Positions 27,070-36,710 of a stretch of DNA of 64,000 nucleotides are shown piece after piece. The stretch covers positions 16,428-80,427 of the forward strand of contig NZ_JAIMJB010000021.1 in assembly GCF_021295345.1 (NCBI RefSeq), written 5' to 3'. The notes under the pieces were generated by a model, which was given only the letters and a program-made list of their open reading frames with translations, was not told where the DNA came from and did not search any database. The stretch is from Motilimonas eburnea (GTDB lineage Bacteria > Pseudomonadota > Gammaproteobacteria > Enterobacterales > CBDFNC01). Numbering within the stretch: position 1 is the stretch's first letter; every line of letters begins with the position of its first letter. Made by a program: the position numbers and the translations under genes.

Positions 27070-30000
27070 ATGGTTCAAGCAAAATTCGCCTTTATTGCAC
27101 TCATGCTATTGTTTACAAGGCCAATTCATAGTTCGCCTCATTATAGCTTTGCGAATGTGTCATTAGGCCAAGGCTTAAGTCAAGCTAGCGTTAACTCCAT
27201 CGTCCAAGACGATACCGGCTTTTTATGGTTAGCAACACAAGAAGGGTTGAACCGTTTTGATGGACATCGCTTTGAATCGATTGCTGCGGGAGTATTATCA
27301 AGCCAATTTATATGGCGAATAGCGAAGGGCCGCAATGGCCATTTATGGGTGTTAACGGCTAGTGGTCTTGATATTTACGATCCGAATACTCAATCTGTTG
27401 TCCGTCGTTTCAGTCCTGAACAAATAACGGGCAGCCATGCGGGCTATCTCATCCGTAGTATTCTTATTGATGGCGATCACGCCTATCTAGCGGGAAGAGG
27501 TGGGGTTTATGTTGTTTCTGAAGAGGGGGATGTAACAAACATTGCAGCAGTTGCTCATCTTAATAAGCCCACCCTCGATGCTTACATGGTTGCGAAAGAT
27601 GGTTCAAACACACTTTGGGCTGCGACCAATAAAGGTCTCTATTATTCAATAGCACAAAGTAACGATTTTGTGCTTTTTTCTAGTGATCTTAGCAAAGAAG
27701 ATCTTAATGCCACTTGTCTCACTGCAACCAACCACCTTGTCTGGGTCTGTACCGAAAGCGGAATTTATCAAATTGATACTCAAACTCAAGGAGTGCGCTA
27801 CTTTTCACATAAAACCTTGCAGTTAGCCAACCCAATACAAATCTTGTATGAAGATTCAGCTGGGGTTATTTGGCTTGGGTCTAAAGCGGGGCTTTTTCAG
27901 GCTGATTTTATCAAGCAACAAGCATATCCCATTGATGTGGGAAGCAATCTCTCTCAGTTAATGATTAGCGCGATTTATGAAGACAAAGCTGGGAACTTAT
28001 GGGTTGGCAGCCAGCTTCATGGCGCCTTTAAACTATCTAACTCTGCGCGATATTTTAACTTGATGGATGAGAAGGATGGCTTATTAGACAGCTCAGTGAT
28101 GGCGCTAAATAAATTAGATAACAGTCAGTTACAATACTTCACCGCAAACAGCACCTATAATTTGGTGTCAACAGATGGCCAAGTGATCGATAAAACAATA
28201 TTAACGACAACCAATGGCAGTAAGCTTGGCGTTATCGTTCATACCTTACGATTTAATGATAAGACTTGGTTAGCGGGTGACTTTGGTATCGCCACGCTAT
28301 CGCTGCAATCTAATCAGGTTACGTCCTATGATCTAGCTCACTTTGGTCAGGTGGACAGGCGTGACTTTGTCAGCGAGTTGATGGTTTTTAATGGCACACT
28401 TTGGGCGTTTTCTTTTGAGTCTGGTTTGTTGAGATACAGTCAACACACAGATCAATTTTTACCATTTAAGCCATCTCACTGGCCAAGCCATCAGCCCTTT
28501 TTAGCCAAAGTCAGTAGCGCAACGCAAAACAAAGACAAGCTCTGGTTAGTCACGGTTGATAATCAGCTTATTGAGATGGATAAAAGCAGCTTTCAACTGA
28601 CGGAATTAGCCGCTAGTGGTGCCTTGGTATTTGACGGGGTTTATGATCATTTAGTTGATCGCTCTAACCGTGCTTTGTGGCTTGCTAGCCGCTCGGGTGT
28701 TATTCGTTTTGATTTAAATACGAGACAGTTTCAATCAGTCAACGCCTCTGTTGGCTCAGGCCAAGCCCGAGCCGCTTATTCGGTGTTTGAAGATGAGTAT
28801 GGAAATATTTGGAGTAATGCAGGGGCTAGCTTATTGCACATTGACCCTAATAGTTTGCAAATAAAGCGCTACACATTAGCTGATGGTATGCCTATACAAG
28901 AATTTAACGCTAAGGCAAGTTTGCCACTGTCAAACGGAAGATTTTTGATGGCTGGTATCAATGGTTTGTTAGAGGTTGATCCCGCGCTCGTCTACCAAAA
29001 TGACAACAGTGCTTCAGCCCAAGTGACCCATATCGAAGTAAAACAGGCAACAACAGTGCGCAATGATGAGTCGCCTTGGCTTGCGGTGCCATTTCGTTAT
29101 GAACAAGCGCTTCAGTTAGAGCAAGATTCCGCTATTCGGTTACATTTTGCTGATTTTACATTTAATTCTGCCACACGTTTTCGCTATAAAATGCAAGGGA
29201 TTGATAGTAGCTGGAACTATACCGAGCTCGGTCAGCATTCGGTCACTTATCACCAATTACCACCCGGGAACCACACTTTTGTTATTGAAACTGAAAGTAA
29301 AAGTGGGGAATGGCGGGGCAACCAAAAGCTGATGCTAGGGGTAAAGACTTATTTTTACCAAACAATTTGGTTTAGTTTGTTAGTCGGTTTGCTGCTCATT
29401 ATGCTGGGTGCGCTGATTGCACGTTCAAGAGCCCGCTATTTACAACAGCAAAATTTTAAACTTGAAAGTAAAGTAGCCGCGCGCACTCAAGAAATTAAAG
29501 CCATGCTGGATCAGCGGGTTCGTCTGTTCGCCAATGTATCCCACGAGTTTCGCACGCCTTTAACCCTTATTCTAAGCCCGTTAACGTCAGCCCTGTCTGA
29601 CAATGCTCCAGCAACTATCAGCCAAGCTCAGTGGACCGTAATAGAAAGAAACGCACGCCGTTTACTTTTAATGACAGACAAGTTGCTCAAACTGACCCAA
29701 ACCGGAGCCAGAGAGGCCACGGCGGTGACGCCGCTGGATCCGGTGATGCAGCACATTAAGTTGCAGTACCAAGATTTAGCCCAACACCAGCAAGTGCAAA
29801 TTTGCTTCGCGGGACAGGAGGGTTATTGTGTTGCCGCCAGTGCGGATGAATTACAGTTGATTATTCAGAATGTGGTGAGTAATGGGATCAAGTATAATCG
29901 CCCTGGGGGCCATGTTCAGGTTAAATGGTACGTTAATAATGACATGCTAGTCATTGCGGTTGCAGATGATGGCTATGGCATAGATGAAGCAGATGTCGCC

Positions 30001-31038
30001 CATATTTTCGAACCCTTTTACCGTGAAAAGCAATCTCGGCATCCTGATATAACAGGCACCGGGCTAGGGTTAGCGTTGGTGAAGGAAACTTTATTGTCCA
30101 TTGGCGGCGACATAACCGTTGAATCGACCTCAGATCAAGGCTGCGAGTTTATTATTAGTTTGCCTCTTGCTCAGTCGCAGCAAGCTGATATGCCTTGTTT
30201 TGAGTTACAACCATTAACAGAGCCTTCACCCTCAGCCATAAGCCCACCTATCCATTTACCGAATACAGCAACAGATATAGAAGATATCTTGTTAATTGTT
30301 GAAGATAATGTTGAGTTATCCGATTACTTGGTGTCTGTATTTTGCAATCATTATCAATGCTTAGTGGCCAGTGACGGCCAGCAAGCATTGGCGATAGCCA
30401 CTGATACTATCCCAAACGTGATCTTATGTGATTGGCAGATCCCAAATTTAACTGGATTAGAAGTCTGTGATGCTATTCGTGACAATGATAAAACCTGCCA
30501 CATCCCCTTTTTATTGGTCACCGCTAAGGTTGATGATGATTCTCGAAAGATGGCGCTTGTGCATCAAGTAACGGATTTTATCACTAAGCCATTTGATATT
30601 GATGAACTGAAACTTAAAGTCGATAACCTAAACGCCCTGACTCATGGTTTTTCAGCTGATAAAAACGCGACAGCCAACGTACTGGGTACCCACCATGATC
30701 TTAAAGATAAAGACCAAGAGTTCGTTAACAAACTCGAGCATATTTTTAAGCAGCATTTTCATGATAGTGACTTCAGTGTGGTGCAATGTGCAGAACAAAT
30801 GTTTATGAGCAGTAAGCAGCTGCAGCGCAAAATTAAAGGGCTGTTAGGCGTGACGCCGAGTGAAATGTTACGAGAGTATCGATTACAGCAGTCGAATGAA
30901 ATTTTACGCTCTGGTATTGCTATATCAGAGGTGGCCTTCATGTGTGGTTTTAGTTCGCAAAGCTACTTTAGTACTCTCTATAAAGCCCGCTTTGGTATCA
31001 CGCCGAAAAAATATCAGGATCAAGTCGAGCGAGGGTAA
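27070..31038 (+). CDS. hybrid two-component regulator (propeller sensor, kinase, receiver, AraC output)
   Basis: This protein of about 1322 residues combines sensing and output. It has a signal peptide, two-component propeller repeats (GFLWLATQEGLNRFDG and others), a Y_Y_Y domain (FRYKMQGIDSSWNY), a membrane helix (about 770-790), a complete histidine kinase with H-box FANVSHEFRTPLTLI (His825), N-box NVVSNGIKYNRPGG and G-boxes DDGYGID and GTGLGLALV, a receiver domain (IVEDN, CDWQIPN, ITKPFD) and a C-terminal AraC-type DNA-binding domain. It phosphorylates its own receiver in response to a periplasmic ligand, typically an oligosaccharide in this class. Start 27070 has AAGGA upstream; 27049 and 27061 are alternatives. 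The secreted M4 protease follows and is a plausible target. Confidence 0.92.
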   Translation: MVQAKFAFIALMLLFTRPIHSSPHYSFANVSLGQGLSQASVNSIVQDDTGFLWLATQEGLNRFDGHRFESIAAGVLSSQFIWRIAKGRNGHLWVLTASGLDIYDPNTQSVVRRFSPEQITGSHAGYLIRSILIDGDHAYLAGRGGVYVVSEEGDVTNIAAVAHLNKPTLDAYMVAKDGSNTLWAATNKGLYYSIAQSNDFVLFSSDLSKEDLNATCLTATNHLVWVCTESGIYQIDTQTQGVRYFSHKTLQLANPIQILYEDSAGVIWLGSKAGLFQADFIKQQAYPIDVGSNLSQLMISAIYEDKAGNLWVGSQLHGAFKLSNSARYFNLMDEKDGLLDSSVMALNKLDNSQLQYFTANSTYNLVSTDGQVIDKTILTTTNGSKLGVIVHTLRFNDKTWLAGDFGIATLSLQSNQVTSYDLAHFGQVDRRDFVSELMVFNGTLWAFSFESGLLRYSQHTDQFLPFKPSHWPSHQPFLAKVSSATQNKDKLWLVTVDNQLIEMDKSSFQLTELAASGALVFDGVYDHLVDRSNRALWLASRSGVIRFDLNTRQFQSVNASVGSGQARAAYSVFEDEYGNIWSNAGASLLHIDPNSLQIKRYTLADGMPIQEFNAKASLPLSNGRFLMAGINGLLEVDPALVYQNDNSASAQVTHIEVKQATTVRNDESPWLAVPFRYEQALQLEQDSAIRLHFADFTFNSATRFRYKMQGIDSSWNYTELGQHSVTYHQLPPGNHTFVIETESKSGEWRGNQKLMLGVKTYFYQTIWFSLLVGLLLIMLGALIARSRARYLQQQNFKLESKVAARTQEIKAMLDQRVRLFANVSHEFRTPLTLILSPLTSALSDNAPATISQAQWTVIERNARRLLLMTDKLLKLTQTGAREATAVTPLDPVMQHIKLQYQDLAQHQQVQICFAGQEGYCVAASADELQLIIQNVVSNGIKYNRPGGHVQVKWYVNNDMLVIAVADDGYGIDEADVAHIFEPFYREKQSRHPDITGTGLGLALVKETLLSIGGDITVESTSDQGCEFIISLPLAQSQQADMPCFELQPLTEPSPSAISPPIHLPNTATDIEDILLIVEDNVELSDYLVSVFCNHYQCLVASDGQQALAIATDTIPNVILCDWQIPNLTGLEVCDAIRDNDKTCHIPFLLVTAKVDDDSRKMALVHQVTDFITKPFDIDELKLKVDNLNALTHGFSADKNATANVLGTHHDLKDKDQEFVNKLEHIFKQHFHDSDFSVVQCAEQMFMSSKQLQRKIKGLLGVTPSEMLREYRLQQSNEILRSGIAISEVAFMCGFSSQSYFSTLYKARFGITPKKYQDQVERG

Positions 31039-31382
31039 TTACCTCGCTGATATTGTTTTCGAGTGCTGAATTGAATAATGATAAACTCTAAGTTATTGAA
31101 TTTAAGCGCCATAAAAGAATCTTGTATGTCTTTCTATATCTTTGAATGGTAACCACTCAGTGAACTTTAATGAGTCATTTTGTGTTGAGATTGGCCCCTT
31201 CATCAGTAGAAAAATGACAAATGTATCTTAAGCCTCATTTATGACATTTTGTCGTTTAGTTTTAAAAAATCGTCCTCTATTTGAAATAAATGTTGATGCC
31301 CTTTATCTACGCTAACTGGGCTCAAAAGAACAATGACGTTCTGATTGAGCCCTCATTAGAATTGATAAAGGAAGACAGGATA
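31039..31382 (+). other. 344-base promoter region of the M4 protease gene
   Basis: This AT-rich gap separates the hybrid regulator from the protease gene. It carries a weak inverted repeat (GGTAACCACTCAGTGA near 31149) and possible direct AraC-type half-sites, but nothing I can assign firmly. An AAGGAAGACAGG ribosome site precedes the ATG at 31383. No separate gene is visible; the in-frame upstream codons from 31290 lack a ribosome site. Confidence 0.4.
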
Positions 31383-33431
31383 ATGTTTAAATTGAAAGGA
31401 AGCGTCATAGCTGTTGCCGCTGCGTTAATCGCCAGCCCGACTTTTTCGGCTGAAGTAGTCGAATTGAGCCTCGACGACGTAAACAGTCTTGGTATCGTAG
31501 GTAGCCCTCAAGCTCTGAGTTTAGGCATACTGGCAGAGCCAAATGGATTTAGTGTGTCTGAGCAAAGTCATCGTGTGCAACACGGCGAACTGCATCAGAC
31601 GTTGCAACAATATTATCAAGGTGTCCCTATCTTAGGGGGGGATATTGTATTACTTAAAAATGAGCAAACGGACAAATTTACCTACGTTGCGGGCAGTGTC
31701 GTTAAAAATATTGAAGACGATGTTAAATCTGTCACGCCATTAATTAGTGTGCGAGATATTGAAGCTTTAGCAAAACAAATTATTGCGCGCGATGAAGGTA
31801 CCTCTCTTGAACACGTTAAACAAGAACAGCCAACCGATCTTTATATTTACGCCAGTGAATCGGGTAAAGCGCACTTAGCCTATTTATTTTTTGGCTTTGT
31901 TGATGTGAATGCCGTTAAAGCACCTGTGTTGATCATGGATGCCAATACTGGAGAGGTATTAGAGCAATACAATAATATCCCTCATGCCAAAGCAACTGGG
32001 GAAGGCGGAAATGAAAGACGTGGAATTATCAATTATGGTGAAGGAGAGTGGGATCATCTGAACGTCACTAAATCGGGTACTCGTTGTACTTTAGAAAACC
32101 AACATGTGCGGATCGTCAATCTCAATAATCGTGCTGATTATACGACTACCTCTCCGGCTTACCCATACAATTGTGTCGATTCCGACAACCGCTTTGATGA
32201 AACTGATGTGAATGGCGCTTACGGCGTGGGCAGTGAGGCTTTGTACAATGGCACTAAGCATGTAGAGATGTTTCGCGAGTGGTATGCTACCGCGGCGTTA
32301 CCATCTAAGTTAATCATGCGAGTGCACTTTGGCAATACAGATAAAGATGCAAACAATGCATTTTGGTATCAGGGCAAAATGAGTTTTGGTGACGGCGGCT
32401 CTCGGTTCCATCCATTTACGAGTGTTTCGGTGGTTGGTCACGAAGTGGCCCACGGTTTTACTGAAAATCATTCGGGGTTAGTTTATAAAAATCAATCTGG
32501 CGGTTTGAATGAATCATTTTCTGATATGGCGGGCATGGCATTAAAGGAATACATTTACGGCCATGCTGATTTCATTATGGGCAATGAAATCTACAAAAAT
32601 TCGGGCTTTATGCGTAGCATGAAAAACCCGACGTCTGACGGGCGCTCTATTGATCATGTATCGAAATACACCACAGGCATGGATCCCCATCACTCCTCAG
32701 GTGTTTTTAATAAGGTCTTTTACAACTTAGCAACGACACCGGGCTGGAACGTAAGATATGCATTTGAAGTGTTTTTACGTGCGAATGAGCGTCGTCTATG
32801 GACTTCTAATGCAACGTATCAACAAGCCGCTGATGGCGCCTGTCGTGCGGCAGCTGATTTAGGTTGGGATGGTAATGACATTGCCGCAGCGCTGAGTGAT
32901 GTTGGTTTATCATCAAGCTATTGCCGTAGCGGTAATAAGCCAGTGGGCGGCGTTACTCCCTCGGTTGAGCCGACGATAGCACCAACCATCGCACCTACCA
33001 CAGAACCAACGATTGCGCCTACACCTGATCCATTACCAGGCGGCGCTTGGAACCCTCAAAAGATATACCTTGCCGGTGATAGAGTGTCACACCAAGGTAA
33101 GGTCTATGTATCACTGTGGTGGAACCAAGGTCAAGAGCCCGGAACGGCACAATGGGGACCGTGGGATTTAGTGGATGGTGGCACCGATCCAACTCCACAA
33201 CCGACTATTGATCCAACGGTAGCTCCGACGGTTGAGCCAAGTGTTACCCCTACCAGCGAACCAGATGGAAGCTGTAGTGGTGTTGGTGCTTGGAGCCCGA
33301 ACCAGTCGTATTCCCTAGGCGATCATGTTGTCTACTCCGGCAATCGTTACGAGGCGATTTGGTGGAGTACCAATGTCCAGCCAACGGATCGGTCAGCTTG
33401 GAATATTTGGAAAAAAATAGGCGGCTGTTAA
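31383..33431 (+). CDS. secreted thermolysin-like (M4) metalloprotease with two chitin-binding modules
   Basis: This is a preproenzyme of about 682 residues. A signal peptide (ending FSA, residue about 22) precedes an FTP/PepSY propeptide (to about 205). The catalytic domain has HEVAH (353-357), the third zinc ligand Glu377 in GGLNESFSD with the family's 24-residue spacing, and the His in HHSSGVFN. Two CBM5/12 modules follow (NPQKIYLAGDRVSHQGKVY and PNQSYSLGDHVVYSGNRY), each behind a Thr-Pro-Glu linker. It digests protein while attached to chitin. The start at 31383 is chosen for its ribosome site and signal peptide. It sits immediately after the intact hybrid regulator. Confidence 0.94.
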   Translation: MFKLKGSVIAVAAALIASPTFSAEVVELSLDDVNSLGIVGSPQALSLGILAEPNGFSVSEQSHRVQHGELHQTLQQYYQGVPILGGDIVLLKNEQTDKFTYVAGSVVKNIEDDVKSVTPLISVRDIEALAKQIIARDEGTSLEHVKQEQPTDLYIYASESGKAHLAYLFFGFVDVNAVKAPVLIMDANTGEVLEQYNNIPHAKATGEGGNERRGIINYGEGEWDHLNVTKSGTRCTLENQHVRIVNLNNRADYTTTSPAYPYNCVDSDNRFDETDVNGAYGVGSEALYNGTKHVEMFREWYATAALPSKLIMRVHFGNTDKDANNAFWYQGKMSFGDGGSRFHPFTSVSVVGHEVAHGFTENHSGLVYKNQSGGLNESFSDMAGMALKEYIYGHADFIMGNEIYKNSGFMRSMKNPTSDGRSIDHVSKYTTGMDPHHSSGVFNKVFYNLATTPGWNVRYAFEVFLRANERRLWTSNATYQQAADGACRAAADLGWDGNDIAAALSDVGLSSSYCRSGNKPVGGVTPSVEPTIAPTIAPTTEPTIAPTPDPLPGGAWNPQKIYLAGDRVSHQGKVYVSLWWNQGQEPGTAQWGPWDLVDGGTDPTPQPTIDPTVAPTVEPSVTPTSEPDGSCSGVGAWSPNQSYSLGDHVVYSGNRYEAIWWSTNVQPTDRSAWNIWKKIGGC

Positions 33432-33458
33432 TCAGTTAAATACTGATAAATGAATGAT

Positions 33459-33481
33459 AAAGGAGCCACATTGGCTCCTTT
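33459..33481 (+). terminator. terminator after the M4 protease gene
   Basis: A perfect 9-base stem (AAAGGAGCC / GGCTCCTTT) with a 5-base loop is followed by AATAT, 28 bases after the stop codon. Confidence 0.8.
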
Positions 33482-33612
33482 AATATATCACTGAGCACCG
33501 TCTCCTTACCCTTGGGAACCCGCGACAGAAAAGATGAGTTATCAATGGCAGGGTTACCCATCAAATGATTAGATGAATTTAGTGAACTTAACGAGAGTTA
33601 GGTACAACAAAA

Positions 33613-33636
33613 AAGCCACCTGAAGTCAGGTGGCTT
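33613..33636 (-). terminator. terminator of pflB
   Basis: On the minus strand the 11-base stem AAGCCACCTGA / TCAGGTGGCTT is followed by six T residues, a textbook rho-independent terminator, about 50 bases after the pflB stop codon. Confidence 0.88.
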
Positions 33637-33684
33637 GATGCGCTTAACTACAGCCCGCTAAGCAGGCTGTCTGCTATAAAGCTA

Positions 33685-35970
33685 TTATAGCGAGCTAGTA
33701 AAGGTACGTGTGATTACGTCGTTTTGCTGCTCTTTCGTTAGCGAGTTAAAACGTACTGCGTAGCCAGATACACGGATAGTCAATTGTGGGTACTTATCCG
33801 GGTTTTCCATTGCATCGAGTAGCATTTCACGGTTCATTACGTTTACATTCAAGTGCTGACCACCTTCTAAATCAGGGGTGTGCTTGAAGTAACCGTCCAT
33901 TAGACCCGCTAGGTTAGCGCGCTGTGAGTTATCGTCTTTACCTAGTGCATTTGGCACGATAGAGAAGGTGTAAGAGATACCATCTTGTGCGTAAGCAAAC
34001 GGCAATTTAGAAACCGAAGTTAATGATGCAACCGCACCTTTTTCGTCACGACCGTGCATTGGGTTAGCACCTGGCGCAAATGGCGTACCTGCGCGGCGAC
34101 CGTCAGGTGTGTTACCTGTTTTCTTACCGTATACCACGTTAGACGTGATAGTTAGGATAGATTGAGTCGCACGAGCGTTGCGGTACATTGGACGCGCTTT
34201 GATTTTCTTCATGAAGCTTTCAACAAGCTCACATGCGATGTCATCAACGCGTGCATCGTTGTTACCAAATTTCGGATAGTCGCCTTCGATTTCAAAGTCA
34301 ACTGCGATGCCGTCTTCGTCACGAACCGGCTTCACTTTTGCGTACTTAATGGCCGCGAGTGAGTCAGCCGCGATAGATAGACCTGCGATACCACATGCCA
34401 TGGTGCGAGAAACGTCGCGATCATGCAGTGCCATCAGTGCCGCTTCGTAGCTGTACTTGTCGTGCATGTAGTGGATACAGTTAAGGGCTGTGACGTATTG
34501 CTCAGCTAACCAATCCATAAAGTGGTCTAGGTTGGCGTACACTTCATCAAAGTTAAGCACTTCAGAAGTAATCGCTGGGATAGACTTAGGACCTACTTGC
34601 AGTTTTAGCTTCTCATCTACACCGCCGTTGATGGCGTAAAGTAGTGTTTTAGCTAGGTTGGCACGAGCGCCGAAGAACTGCATTTGTTTACCCACGATCA
34701 TTGGTGATACACAACATGCAATAGCGTAGTCATCGTTGTCAAAGTCTGCACGCATCAAGTCGTCGTTTTCGTACTGGATAGATGACGTATCGATAGATAC
34801 TTTCGCACAGTACTGCTTGAAGTTAGCAGGTAGGTTTTCTGACCAAAGTACAGTGATGTTTGGCTCAGGCGATGGACCCATGGTGTACTGAGTGTTTAGG
34901 AAACGGAATGCGTTCTTTGTTACCAAAGTACGGCCATCTGTACCCATACCACCGATAGACTCGGTTGCCCAGATTGGGTCACCAGAGAATAGCGTGTCGT
35001 ATTCTGGCGTACGTAGGAAACGAACCATACGTAGTTTCATTACTAGGTGGTCGATTAGCTCTTGCGCATCAGATTCAGTAATTTTACCCGCTTGTAGGTC
35101 ACGCTCGATGTATACGTCTAGGAAAGTCGCGGTACGACCGAAAGACATTGCAGCACCGTTTTGTGATTTAACTGCAGCTAGGTAGCCGAAGTAAGTCCAC
35201 TGGATTGCTTCTTGTGCGGTCGTTGCTGGGTTAGAAATATCGTAACCGTATTTTGCCGCCATTTCTTTCATTTGGCCTAGGGCACGGTATTGTTCGAAGA
35301 TTTCTTCACGTAGCTTGATAGTGTCTTCTAGTTTAGTTCCTGCTACTAGCTCAGCTTCTAATGATTTGTGCTGTTTTGCCTTGTCAGCCATTAGGAAGTC
35401 GATACCGTATAGGGCAACGCGGCGGTAGTCACCGATGATACGGCCACGGCCGTATGCATCAGGTAAACCTGTGAGTACGCCTGACTTACGACATTTCATG
35501 ATGTCGCCAGTGTAAACGTCAAATACACCTTGGTTGTGGGTTTTACGGTAGTCGGTGTAGATTTTCTTCACTTCTGGGTCTAGTTCGCGATCGTAAGCAG
35601 CAATCCCGCCTTCAACCATACGAATACCACCGTTAGGGATAATCGCGCGTTTTAGTGGTGCTTCAGTTTGTAGACCTACGATGGTTTCTAGGTCTTTGTT
35701 AACGTAACCTGCATCGTGAGAAACGATAGTAGAAATAACAGACGTGTCGAAATCAACCGGTGCGTGGGTTCTGTTTTCTTGCTTGATGCCTTCCATTACC
35801 TTTTCCCAAAGGGCGTCGGTTGCTGGTGTTGCGCCAGCTAAGAAAGAATCATCACCTTCATAAGGGGTGTAGTTCTTTTGGATAAAGTCACGCACGTTTA
35901 CCTCTGTTTGCCAGTCACCTGCGGTGAAGCCAGCCCAAGCTTGGGTAAATTGCTCTTTTTGATCTGCCAT
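33685..35970 (-). CDS. pflB: formate C-acetyltransferase (pyruvate formate-lyase)
   Basis: PflB splits pyruvate with coenzyme A into acetyl-CoA and formate under anaerobic conditions, using a glycyl radical made by PflA. The 761-residue length matches the family (760 in E. coli). The catalytic cysteine pair is in [11 protein letters not shown], and the radical Gly736 is in [13 protein letters not shown] near the C-terminus. Codon use is strongly biased toward highly expressed codons. An FNR-type site lies upstream at 36482. There is no focA formate channel before it, and pflA lies 25 kb away, unlike the enterobacterial focA-pflB-pflA cluster. Confidence 0.97.
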   Translation of the reverse strand: MADQKEQFTQAWAGFTAGDWQTEVNVRDFIQKNYTPYEGDDSFLAGATPATDALWEKVMEGIKQENRTHAPVDFDTSVISTIVSHDAGYVNKDLETIVGLQTEAPLKRAIIPNGGIRMVEGGIAAYDRELDPEVKKIYTDYRKTHNQGVFDVYTGDIMKCRKSGVLTGLPDAYGRGRIIGDYRRVALYGIDFLMADKAKQHKSLEAELVAGTKLEDTIKLREEIFEQYRALGQMKEMAAKYGYDISNPATTAQEAIQWTYFGYLAAVKSQNGAAMSFGRTATFLDVYIERDLQAGKITESDAQELIDHLVMKLRMVRFLRTPEYDTLFSGDPIWATESIGGMGTDGRTLVTKNAFRFLNTQYTMGPSPEPNITVLWSENLPANFKQYCAKVSIDTSSIQYENDDLMRADFDNDDYAIACCVSPMIVGKQMQFFGARANLAKTLLYAINGGVDEKLKLQVGPKSIPAITSEVLNFDEVYANLDHFMDWLAEQYVTALNCIHYMHDKYSYEAALMALHDRDVSRTMACGIAGLSIAADSLAAIKYAKVKPVRDEDGIAVDFEIEGDYPKFGNNDARVDDIACELVESFMKKIKARPMYRNARATQSILTITSNVVYGKKTGNTPDGRRAGTPFAPGANPMHGRDEKGAVASLTSVSKLPFAYAQDGISYTFSIVPNALGKDDNSQRANLAGLMDGYFKHTPDLEGGQHLNVNVMNREMLLDAMENPDKYPQLTIRVSGYAVRFNSLTKEQQNDVITRTFTSSL

Positions 35971-36481
35971 AACGGTATTCCTACTGTATGTTACTCATTA
36001 TTCTTCGATGAGAAAAAGTCGTTTCTCATCAACCTTGATTCTTACCATGTTTACTTTTTCATCAAAATAATCTGCTAATTGGCTTACCCATGGTTGTAAG
36101 CACTGATTATTTTGTTGTTATTTTTTTACCACCTATTATTTATATCTAGACTAATCGACCTAAGTTGTATTTACCAGTACTAGTTTTCGTTACTTAACGG
36201 AGTGCTAAGTAGGGGTTAACCCCGACTGCTTGCAGGTATGCAAAATAGGGCTGTTACAGAACTTAATTAACTGATTAATAAATAGATTCGTCTTAAGGGA
36301 TAGATTACAAACAGGGGTGGAAAAAACGCGAGGTGAAACGATTCGGTTAGGGAATGCTTGGGGTAAAAAAACAACCTCGAGATCCAGCATTGTTGGCTTA
36401 AATAGCATCACTGTTCTCCTCCTCACCTTCGCGTTTCATTTTCTCTAAAACAAAATATAGCAGACGAGAAAAGGCCAAAAA

Positions 36482-36495
36482 TTGATCGTGATCAG
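36482..36495. promoter_or_regulatory. FNR-type binding site upstream of pflB
   Basis: TTGATCGTGATCAG matches the FNR/EtrA consensus TTGATnnnnATCAA at 9 of 10 defined positions. It lies about 510 bases upstream of the pflB start, downstream of ycaO. Anaerobic activation of pfl by FNR is established in related bacteria. Confidence 0.7.
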
Positions 36496-36658
36496 TTATA
36501 TTGGGTTTGTTTTTGTAATTTTACTACATTTTGTAATTTTGTCGTGTGGTAAGGATATTGCAAAAAAAGTGTACAGATACTTTTGAGTTAGCCCCTTGGG
36601 CTTAGTGTTGTTAAGGGCAGGTGGGATAAATTGTCGTGCTGTCTAAGCTGAAGATAAC

Positions 36659-36693
36659 ACAACAAAAGCAACCCTTGTCGTTGCTTTTGTTGT
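36659..36693 (-). terminator. terminator hairpin after ycaO
   Basis: A perfect 14-base stem (ACAACAAAAGCAAC / GTTGCTTTTGTTGT) with a 7-base loop lies 17 bases beyond the ycaO stop. The arms themselves are T/A-rich, but there is no separate long T-tract. Confidence 0.65.
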
Positions 36694-36710
36694 TATTGAC
36701 CGAAAGTTAA

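Larger units (their letters stand above)
35971..36710 (-). promoter_or_regulatory. long pflB upstream region without focA
   Basis: These 740 bases between ycaO and pflB carry the pflB promoter region and the FNR-type site at 36482-36495. In enterobacteria the formate channel gene focA occupies this place; here no frame encodes it. A 73-codon frame at 36205-36426 lacks recognisable features and is doubtful. AT-rich blocks with repeated TTTTGTAATTTT words (about 36510-36545) are present. A long 5' untranslated region with several promoters, as known for pfl operons, would fit. Confidence 0.55.

Noticed and set aside
36205..36426. 73-codon minus frame upstream of pflB
   Set aside because: It could be a small gene in the leader, but composition and start context are poor; it does not encode a FocA-like channel.
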